Shown: positions 44,791 to 52,896 of the stretch, one piece after another
Layout: each line of letters starts with the position of its first letter
Position numbering within the stretch: the first letter of the stretch is position 1
Assembly: GCA_029255685.2 (NCBI GenBank)
Contig: CM055316.2
Location: 76,258,861 to 76,322,860 of the forward strand
Direction of reading: 5' to 3'
DNA: 64,000 nt
DNA from: Silene conica
Taxonomy: Eukaryota; Streptophyta; Magnoliopsida; Caryophyllales; Caryophyllaceae
Translations under genes and position numbers: made by a program
The notes under the pieces: generated by a model
The model's database searches: none
What the model was told of the DNA's origin: nothing
The model's input: only the letters and a program-made list of their open reading frames with translations

Positions 44791-47420
44791 ATGTCAAACG
44801 ACGACAACGATTCATCGGTAAGTAATTAAAATCCAAAAATCTTAATTTTTTTTTTCAATTAATTTTTGTTGAATTAGATGTTTAAGCCCTTTAGTAGAAA
44901 TTAGGTTGAATTAGTCGTAGAAGCCATAGAATTAGATTACGTAAACTCAATCGTATTTTTGCAATAGACTTGAAAAATGGTCGTCCTCGCGTGGAAAGGA
45001 CGGTCAAACTAGCCGTCCAAGCATGGTATGGACGTGCATAGTACACGTCCAAACCATGCATGGACGTGTACTATTCACGTCCAAGCATGGTATGGACGTG
45101 CACTATTCACGTCTAGACCATGCATGGACGTTAATCCTGGCCGTCCATGCATGGTCTGGACGTGAATAGTGCACGTCCATACCATGCTTGGACGTGAATA
45201 GTACACGTCCATGCATGGTTTGGACGTGTACTATTCACGTCCATACCATGCTTGGACGGCCAGTTTTCAAGTCCTTTTCTTTCCGTTATTTTTACTCAGT
45301 TTTTAACATAAATTAAGTGGTTTTTAATATTTTTTAATATAATCCTTACCAAAATTGCGTATTAACAGGATTCGTTTGAGGAGTTTGGTGGAAATGAGGT
45401 TAATTACAACCGATTATTTGAGACGGAAACATCATTTAATAGTCGGGATGACGCGTTTGACTGGGCTCAAAAAATAGCTATCGATAATGGTTTTGCCTTA
45501 GTGAAGGCAACAAATGGGGCGAAAAATCGCAAACAACCGGAGTTGCTCGGGTCGTACTTCCGTTGTTCAAGGTACGACCGCACCAGAAAGAAGATCGATC
45601 CTGATAAACCGGAGAATTCTACTAAGAGAGGGTCGGCTAAGTGCGGATGTTTGTTTAGGATTCGAGCGGTGCAGGAGTACGCCAATTTGGATGATGGGAA
45701 GCCGACGATTGCTTGGTACATTATTACTTCGACAAACGCCGGTTTTCACAACCACGAGGTAGCGACATATAAAGATGGCGATAGACATTTTGCGGGCTTG
45801 GATGCCGAAGAGAAAGAATTTGTGAGGCAACAAGTCCGGGCGTCGATTCCGCCGAGGGATATCAAGAACGCTCTTCATCAAAGGACCCCGGAAAAACCCC
45901 AACCGAGTAGCACCCAAATTTATAGTGAGTCGAACAAGGTTCGGCGCGAGATGAGAGGAAGTAGGAATCCCGCTCAACAACTGTTGGCTGTAGCAGTTGA
46001 TCACAAATATGTGGAGTGGCACGAATCAGACCCCGAGACGAAAGAGTTAACTCATGTGTTTATGTGTCATCCGGAATCCGTCAAACTATTCTGTGCTTAC
46101 CCATATGTTGCTCTTATCGACGCCACCTACTCGACCAATGTTTTGAAGATTGCACTTATTGAGATAGTTGGCGTTACACCGGTCGGATCCTCCTTCTTAA
46201 TTGCCACCGTTCTCCTTCTGTCTAAAAATGATACATCTTATGGGTGGATGTTGCGGAGATTAGAGGAGCTACTTCTGGGGGCGTCACCTATGCCTACTCT
46301 TGTCACTGACCGAGAGTTGGGCTTGATCCGGGCTATTGAGGACCTCTATCCGGAAACTTCTCACATTTTGTGTCGTTGGCATGTGAACAGAGCCATTGAG
46401 ACCAGAGTAAAAAATTCAAGAAAGATGATGATGTACAAAGACATGATATTGCATAGTAAAGAAACGGGTTGGTACCGCGTCATCAATGCAAGCACACAAG
46501 CTGAGTTTGGGAGAGCATGGGAAGCCTTTTCTGAAACTTGGGTAGATTTGGCTGATTATGTGATGAGAACATGGGCGCATTACAAGAAGAAGTTCGTTGT
46601 TTTCTATACGAACGAATACTTTCACCTCGGTAACACGGCCACTTCCCGGGTAGAGTCGTGTCATGCCCTCCTGAAAGCTTGGTTGAAGAGTCAAAACTTG
46701 AACCTCGACACTATGTGGACTCATATTCACTCCATGCTTGAAGCTCAACACTCCAAGATTCGACATGAGTTACAGACGTCGTTGACCAACTCTGTAAGTG
46801 CTGGACCGTTTTTCTCCTTATTGCGAAATCATGTGTCTATCAAAGCCATTAGGTTACTGGAAGATGAGGTTAGGAGAGGGATGGAGCTGGGGAACGGGCT
46901 TGAAGAGAATTGTGGATGTGCGATACAGACTACTCACGGGTTGCCTTGTGCCTGCATTATGATTCTGATGCAAAGAAACGGTAAGAGGGTCCACGTTGAG
47001 GATGTGCACTTGTTTTGGAGGACTTTGGTGTACGACAGTCCCGAATATAGGCCGAAGACCGATGATGATGAGTTTGATGCTCTTATAGAGCAGGCTAGAG
47101 GGGTCGATCCGGCGAAGCGACGGGTAATCATTGAGAAACTTCGAGATGGTCTCCACCCGGCAGATGAAGATATTCGTCCACCTGAGGTTCGAGAAAACCC
47201 TAAGGGGAGACCGAGGGGTTCCACTACTCGGAACAAGTCCGCTTTTGAGCATGCTACCCGTAGATGTGCCAAGTTTTTTTCTAGCCCTTCAACGACACCT
47301 TCGGTCAGTACGGTGTCTGATTTCGGAGATGGACCTGTTGGTGCACCATTGGAGGTCGGTTACACAACGGGACCTTTGTGTTCTTGGGCAAAAAAATATG
47401 CAGTCCCCCAAGACTTATAG
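44791..47420 (+). CDS. Mutator-like (FAR1-type) transposase
   Basis: Two exons: 44791-44817 (MSNDDNDSS) and 45369-47420, joined in phase 0 by a GTAAGT...AACAG intron, giving 692 residues. The N-terminal FAR1-type zinc finger has C75, C101/C103 and H136/H138 (GFHNHE). The MULE DDE domain shows ALIDATYS (D260), LVTDRELGL (D323), CRWH (344-347) and a downstream TSRVESCHALL (E438). A SWIM-like finger follows (CGC at 524-526, GLPCAC at 533-538); its last ligand is Cys where the family usually has His. The enzyme would bind the element ends and catalyse excision and insertion. The frame is open to a TAG at 47418-47420, after which OTU-like sequence continues in the same frame. It could still be expressed, though it may be inactive. 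Confidence 0.88.
45012..45258. repeat. Near-perfect palindrome, 118-bp arms, in the transposase intron
   Basis: Left arm 45012-45129 and right arm 45141-45258 are reverse complements with about two mismatches and an 11-base centre. The arms are built from alternating GGACGTG/CACGTCC and CCATGCATGG-like units, so shorter hairpins are possible too. The RNA of the first transposase intron would fold into a very long stem. Confidence 0.9.
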
Positions 47421-47919
47421 GCACACTTTGATGGTTGGGCTGATGTGGTTGCTGATGGTCATTGTGGTTATAGGGTGCTATCGCATGCCGCCCGGGGTCG
47501 CCAGGAGGACCACTTGGTCATGAGAGCGTGGTGTCTTAGAGAGCTTCAGGGAAACGATGTGTACAAGACAGTGTTTGATGAGTCTCCTCGCACGCCTCCG
47601 CTTTTGAGCAGATGGGATCATACATTGAGGGCTCGAGTTTACGGGTAGCGGGGGTTGCGGTGAACATCATTGGATGTCTTACGAGTATTTGACTGTCTTT
47701 GTGTCGTTGTTTAACTGGACTATCTGTTGTATCGGGCAGCACGTCCACAAAGGAGTCAGGAATTGGAATTGTTATACATTCTTACCGCTGAGGGCCACGG
47801 GTCACGAGTCGAGGCCGTACGGTGTCATGTGGATCGTACACTACCATGACCATTGGATGAGATTGCACTACAGTGGCCCACTGAGCGAAGCACCCATGCC
47901 ACCGATCGATCTTTGTTAG
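47421..47919 (+). pseudogene. OTU-like cysteine protease module, broken
   Basis: Directly after the transposase stop, in the same frame, the translation reads DVVADGHCGYRVLSHAARG: the Asp-Gly-x-Cys start of the OTU fold, with the presumed catalytic Cys codon at 47463-47465. This frame ends at a stop near 47646. The homologous continuation lies one base over (HHWMSYEYLTVFVSLFNW, then WIVHYHDHWMRLHY with a plausible catalytic His at 47851-47853) and ends APMPPIDLC. So a transposase-OTU fusion seems to have been split by one nonsense codon and one frameshift. OTU proteases cut ubiquitin or ubiquitin-like chains; that role is only inferred here. Confidence 0.7.
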
Positions 47920-48049
47920 GCGTGGGTAAGAGAAGATGCAGTTGCACATTATGCCGATTTGTACACGTCGAACATCGAAAGATGGCATACTTTGATGGGA
48001 ACAACACCTCGAACTCGGCGCCGAAGACAGCCTCCCCCGGGTTGAGATT

Positions 48050-48200
48050 TATTTGTATTCTTTAGGTTGTATTCTTTAGGTTGTGATATATTTGTATTAT
48101 TTAGGCTAAGATTTATTTGTATTCTTTAGGTTGTGATATATTTGTATTATTTAGGTTGAGATTTATTTGTATTATTTAGGTTGTAATATTTAAATGTAAC
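48050..48200. repeat. AT-rich tandem repeat between the two MULE genes
   Basis: Five to six imperfect units of TTTGTATTMTTTAGGTTGTG type, 25-40 bp each. The position between two convergent genes suggests shared 3' ends. Confidence 0.75.
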
Positions 48201-48363
48201 CCTTGTGGTTTCAAATTTCAAAATGTTACCGTTTTTCGAATGGTTTTCATGTTCATTATAATCGCGATTTCATTGTGAAACAAATTACAAAGATAAAAGT
48301 TATCAAATTAAAAACGTTCAAACAAACAAAGCGATTTCATTGTTAACTAATACATCCCGTCGT

Positions 48364-48795
48364 TCAGACCTCATTGGCCCAAAACGAAAAATACGGAGGG
48401 ATAACCCCGGTTATCCGTAAAAAAGTCTTCTCAAACTCCCACCAACCACGCATCTCAAGAGAACCGCTAACGTCGGGGTGACTCTCTTCAAACATTCTAA
48501 TGACGTCCATAATCTTGCAATACACATGCATTGCCTGTTGAGATAAGACCGGGGGTTGAAGACGTATCATGTTTCTCGCTTCAGCAAGGCGGCGAGTGTC
48601 AGGACGTCGAGGGTACGAACTTGCAGCTTCGTTAACTAACCGGACTGCGTCACGCCTCTTGATCCAGTAGTCGCGTTGATGTTCAAGAGATGCTTTCACC
48701 ATCGGGTTTTCCGCTGCAGGGCTTGCGAGATCTGTCTCAGCTTCTGCAATCCGTTGTGAAAGCCAAGTTTCATCGTTCAACGGCATGTTTGCCAT
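48364..48795 (-). CDS. Second gene of the MULE, unknown function
   Basis: 143 residues starting MANMPLNDETWLSQRIAEAE. A splice acceptor (TTTTCAG) lies just before the ATG, and a donor (CACC|GTAAGC, near 49533) lies near the right end of the element, so the gene would have a noncoding first exon, a 0.7 kb intron and a single coding exon. The protein is rich in Glu, Arg and Ala with probable helices (KASLEHQRDYWIKRRDAVRL, ARNMIRLQPPVLSQQAMHVY) and ends WWEFEKTFLRITGVIPPYFS. I recognise no domain. It converges on the transposase gene, the same arrangement as mudrA and mudrB of maize MuDR, but I see no sequence likeness to mudrB. Confidence 0.6.
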   Translation of the reverse strand: MANMPLNDETWLSQRIAEAETDLASPAAENPMVKASLEHQRDYWIKRRDAVRLVNEAASSYPRRPDTRRLAEARNMIRLQPPVLSQQAMHVYCKIMDVIRMFEESHPDVSGSLEMRGWWEFEKTFLRITGVIPPYFSFWANEV

Positions 48796-48858
48796 TCCTG
48801 AAAACAAAAAAATTAAAAGAATTAAAATTGAAAACATACGGTTAGAACGTAAAAAAAA

Positions 48859-48945
48859 ACCTAAACCCTAAACCCTAAACCCTAAACCCTAAACCCTAAA
48901 CCCTAACCATAAACCCTAAACCCTAAGCCCTTAACCCTAAACGTA
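48859..48945. repeat. Interstitial telomere-like array
   Basis: About ten units of CCCTAAA, partly degenerate towards the right. It lies in the intron of the second MULE gene. CCCTAAA is the plant telomere repeat; short runs also act as telo-box motifs in plant promoters and introns. Confidence 0.9.
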
Positions 48946-49400
48946 ACCCACCACCCAACTCCCACGTCCCTACCCATACCCACCACCCCATTCCCACGTC
49001 CCTACCCATACCCACCACCCCATTCCCACGTCCCTACCCACCCAGACCACCCCATTCCCACGTCCTTACCCACCCAGGCCACCCCATTCCCACGTCCCTA
49101 CCCTACCCAGCCACCCCTTCCCCACGTCCCTACCAAGCCCAGCCGTGCCCCTCCCACGTCCCTACCCAGACCCACCGTGCCCATGTTACGTCCAAACCTA
49201 CGTGTTTTCGATTACTAGCCCGTTCTAATCTTACTAGCTCGTGTTTTCGATTACTAGCCCGTTCTAATCTTACGTGTTTTCGATTACTAGCCCGTTCTAA
49301 TCTTACAACAACAACACCAACAATAACAACACTAACAACAACAACAAAAACAACAATACCAACAACAACAAGAACAACAACAAATTATGAATCAAATTTG
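48946..49400. repeat. Mixed minisatellites in the intron of the second MULE gene
   Basis: 48946-49195 holds about seven units around CCCATTCCCACGTCCCTACC. 49200-49310 holds three units of TTTTCGATTACTAGCCCGTT. An AAC-rich microsatellite follows to about 49400. Confidence 0.85.
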
Positions 49401-49784
49401 AAAAAAATAACAAAACCATTAACAAATAACATTAAAACTAACAAATCTAATCTAATTAACATAAACAATGACAACAATAACATAATACAACCATAATTAA
49501 GACTAACAAATTAATTAAAAAAAAAAAATGCTTACGGTGGCCGTGGGTGGTGGGGGTGTGGTCTTGGTGCCGCGGGTGGTGGCCGTGCGGTGGTGGTGCG
49601 TGGTTGTGGGTGGGTGAGGGCTTTGGGTGAGTGTTTGAATTTAGAGAGGTTTTGTTGTTGAGGAAGGGTAGGTTTGGTAATTATTATGAATTACGTCGAC
49701 GACTTTTCGCAAAACGTCGACGACCTTTCGCGATTCGGTTTTGCAAAACACGTGAATTGGTCAATTCATGTGAATTGCTTAAAA

Positions 49785-49996
49785 TTCGTTTGGTTGACAT
49801 CCTGGAGTTGAATTGACACAAGAGTTTCCAATTACCTATGGGGCCCTAGGTAATCAAATTCCTCCCTAATAGAGAAGTTTGAAATTTCTATGAAAAAAGA
49901 AAATCCCATAATTTGGGAGTAACCAAACATCTTCATTTTTTCAAATCATAAGATATTTCAATTCACCCATTTTTTTATCGGGCAACCAAATGAGTC
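49785..49996 (+). mobile_element. Tourist-like MITE remnant
   Basis: TTCGTTTGGTTGAC at the left and GGCAACCAAATGAGTCC at the right are imperfect inverted ends, with AATTCC-type interior sequence like the element at 40148. No clear TTA pair. Confidence 0.5.
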
Positions 49997-50953
49997 CAAA
50001 GAATGTTGTTGTAGTTAAAAGGTCTAAAAGAAAAGAGGCTCATTTGCTCCCGTTCCAGAAACATTATTATCTTCCCTTTTGAGAAATGTCATATTTCAAA
50101 TTCGGTTAATGCCGCATACAATTCTAGCTCGATTAGCTCGATGTCTAGTTGTTTAGGGGTATCTATTTCAACTATATGTGTATTGTAATTAGTAGTTGTT
50201 TTATTGTAATCGTATACTATGTATGTTCCTTTTTATTAATTTGGATCCTCCCCCATTTTGTATCTCCATTTACCACCTAATACACTCATACGAAGTACTT
50301 GTTATTTTATACATCTCATTTTCATTCATTTCGCTTTTCTATTTAAATATATTTAAAATCATCCAATATATCCAGAATTAGATCCAGACAACTAAAAAGT
50401 AACGAACCTCCATTTCTTTTGAGAAAATGGAGAGACTCCCTACTACCATTGTACGGAGTATAGTTTATATAAAGTATAACGTATAAGATAGTACACGTTT
50501 GTCTAAACAAAACCTTATGAAACTCTAATAAATATGATTGATCATATAAGTAGTCATTTAAACTTACTTTTAATTTAACAATTTACTTGTAGCATTTTAC
50601 AATATGAACCCAATCTGATTGATCATATGAAATAAGTTAGGGTCGGGTGTGCTCGGGTTCAGGTCGGGTCACTCAGATCGGGTCAGACTTGTCGACTTTA
50701 GACAAGTGTGACCTGGGACTCGAAAATGATGCGACGTGAAATTGACCCAACCTAACGCAACTCACTTAATACTTGCCTGAAACTGAACAAGACCCGACAT
50801 GAGGTGACCCGTAACCCGAGTCGACCTCATAAATGATATGACCTGAACCGATCCGATCCGAGACCAGACCAACCCGAAGGAAAACCTATGGGGTTATCTT
50901 TTATACCATTGGGATAACAGACACATTGAATAATAATAGTACTCTCTCTTAAG
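49997..50953. other. Intergenic region with a degraded GGGTCGGG-rich patch
   Basis: No gene. About 50640-50880 is dense in GGGTC and GACCC motifs like the subterminal parts of the hAT at 38876, perhaps a decayed relative. A similar patch lies at 51805-51975. Confidence 0.4.
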
Positions 50954-51246
50954 CCACAAATTCTTATTTGCAACGGCACTATCCGTCGCAAGTTTGTGAC
51001 GGATACCGTTTTCTCTCACAAAATACCCACTTTTTATCTCTCTCCAACACTATTCCTGTGGTCCCCTTTCTCCACTACTCATTTTGTATCCATTTTGTGA
51101 GATAAAATGGATACAAAATGAGTAGTGGAGAAAGGGGACCACAGGAATAGTGTTAGAGAGAGATAAAAAGTGGGTATTTTGTGAGAGAAAACGGTATCCG
51201 TCACAAGCTTGCGACGGATAGTGCCGTTGTAAATAAGAATCTGTGA
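50954..51246. mobile_element. Foldback MITE, arms of about 140 bp
   Basis: Almost the whole 293 bp is one inverted repeat: CACAAATTCTTATTTGCAAC and AGGGGACCACAGGAATAGTG have reverse complements at mirrored positions around a centre near 51090. TTAAG stands on both sides (50949-50953 and 51247-51251). Confidence 0.8.
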
Positions 51247-51296
51247 TTAAGCTAATGCAATCGAGGAAATAACCCCATAGGCTATAATAATTACAC

Positions 51297-51470
51297 AAAT
51301 TCTCATTTGTGACGGCGATGACGGATACCGTTTGCTCTCACAAAATACCCACTTTTTTTCTCTCTCTCTGACACTATTCATGTGGTCCCCTTTCTCCACT
51401 AACTCATTTTATATCCATTTTATCTCACAAAATATCCGTCATAAATGGTGACCCGTCACAAGCAAGACTT
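51297..51470. mobile_element. Diverged copy of the foldback MITE
   Basis: Starts CAAATTCTCATTTGTGACGG and shares CTCACAAAATACCCACTTTT and GTGGTCCCCTTTCTCCACTA with the element at 50954, but the second arm is mostly lost. GTGACGG/CCGTCAC ends are visible. A third, looser relative lies at about 51565-51745. Confidence 0.6.
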
Positions 51471-52467
51471 AATATAATTATTATATATAGCCTTTACCTG
51501 ATGGAGATATCTCATAGAGTCATAGGCTATGAATCCTTAGCCTATGTGGATAATATATCCGCAGGTCTTCCTTGTGACGGGTATATCCGTCACAAGCTTG
51601 CGACGGGGTAAGTATTATGCATATGGGTGAATAAGACGAAACAATTTGCTTTTTCTTAGGCATTTTGATTTTATCTTATATACCCCACATGAGTATTACT
51701 TGACCTGTCACAAGCTTGCGAAAGAGATGCTCGTCACAAATAAGAATGTGATAATATATAGCCTATGAAGACATGAATTACCTAGGGCTAACAAGTGTAG
51801 AGGTAGCAATCAGGTCAGTCAGTTTGGGTTTTGGTCGGGTCAAGTTGGGTCGAGTCATATCAGCTTCAGGTTATGTCGGGTCAGCTGCCCTTTCGGGTCG
51901 TGACATATCGGATCGAGTCATTTCGAATTAAATAATGTGTCGGGTCGGGTAATTATCGAGTCGGTTTATTAACCCGTGTAATGTAAACCTTGAACATAAC
52001 AAAATTAATTAGATTTACCTATACTTTGTAAATATCCCCGGTCTATAGCCTAGTTTAAGAGAGGTTTTCCCGTTCCTCGTCTTGTTTTTAAATGACTATT
52101 TTAGCAATTAACCTGAACTAAATATAACCATTTATGAAAAAATGTAATTTAGTTATAGACATTTTTTTTTACCTTGAAAAGACCGTATTGAGGAAGAAGA
52201 CCTAATCGATTGATTCAGTTGATCTCCTTTCAGACGGATCATTTTGGTCGAAACAAAAAGACGGCATTTTAGGACTACAAAATGTTACATTTGAAGCATA
52301 AACGGTTACACTAGCTAAATCATTATGTTTCATTTGAACTTAAAATGTTCACAAAATCCCGTATTTTTAATAAGACAGTAATTATTTGTAGACTTTTTTT
52401 TAATTAGGTAATCCGTTTCTTTTGAGGTGCATTTAATATCAGCTACTTCATGATTAATACTATTTAT

Positions 52468-52846
52468 TAGAGTAAATTAGATTTTACTCCCTTTTGAAAT
52501 CATTTTTTTTAAAATTACTCCCTTTTGAAATTTTTTCCTAAAATTACTCCCTTAATTTGCATTTTTTTACTAAAATTGCTCCCAAACTCCACTTTTAGTG
52601 ACTTATTTCGTCTATTTTTTTTAACATATTTCGTTTGTTATTTAGCCAATCTATACTATGGAAGGTATAAATATGTAGACAAATGTAAGAGAGTTAAAAA
52701 TAAAGGGAAATAAATCAACTCAAATCAGTATTTTGAAGCAATTTTAGAAAAAATGCAAATTAAGGAAGTAATTTTAGGAAAAAATTTCAAAAGGGAGTAA
52801 TTTTAAAAATTTTGATTTCAAAAGGGAGTAAAATCTAATTTCAGTA
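52468..52846. mobile_element. Inverted-repeat element just upstream of the PMD gene
   Basis: Arms of about 95 bp: AAATTAGATTTTACTCCCTT, AAAATTACTCCCTTTTGAAA and TTACTCCCTTAATTTGCATT recur inverted in the right half (CAAAAGGGAGTAAAATCTAA and so on). Its right end is about 50 bp before the PMD start codon, so it probably forms part of the promoter or leader. No secure TSD. Confidence 0.75.
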
Positions 52847-52896
52847 ACCCAGTTTTTCCAAAATCTTTGGAGCAGCTCAAACCCTCACCAAAAAAA

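Larger units (their letters stand above)
44593..49748. mobile_element. Two-gene Mutator-like element (MULE), 5.2 kb
   Basis: Inverted ends of about 56 bp: the left reads TTTTGCAAAGGGGGTTGCGA then AAGGTCGTCGGCGTTTTGCG; the right, inverted, reads TTTTGCAAAACCGAATCGCG then AAGGTCGTCGACGTTTTGCG. Each end holds the GTCGTCGRCG block twice. Inside are a rightward transposase gene, remains of an OTU protease module, and a leftward gene from the other end, so both genes read inward. A 9-bp TSD is not evident. Instead, partial direct copies of a Tourist-like end stand at 44556 and 49785, so the exact ends may be a few bases off or the target was rearranged. Confidence 0.8.

Noticed and set aside
45567..46022. 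Antisense frame within the transposase as a separate gene
   Set aside because: It overlaps the strongly supported transposase frame and has no features of its own.
44556..49820. The direct Tourist-like copies at 44556 and 49785 as the TSD of the MULE
   Set aside because: Mutator elements make 9-bp duplications. These matches are longer and imperfect, so they more likely reflect insertion into or next to Tourist copies.
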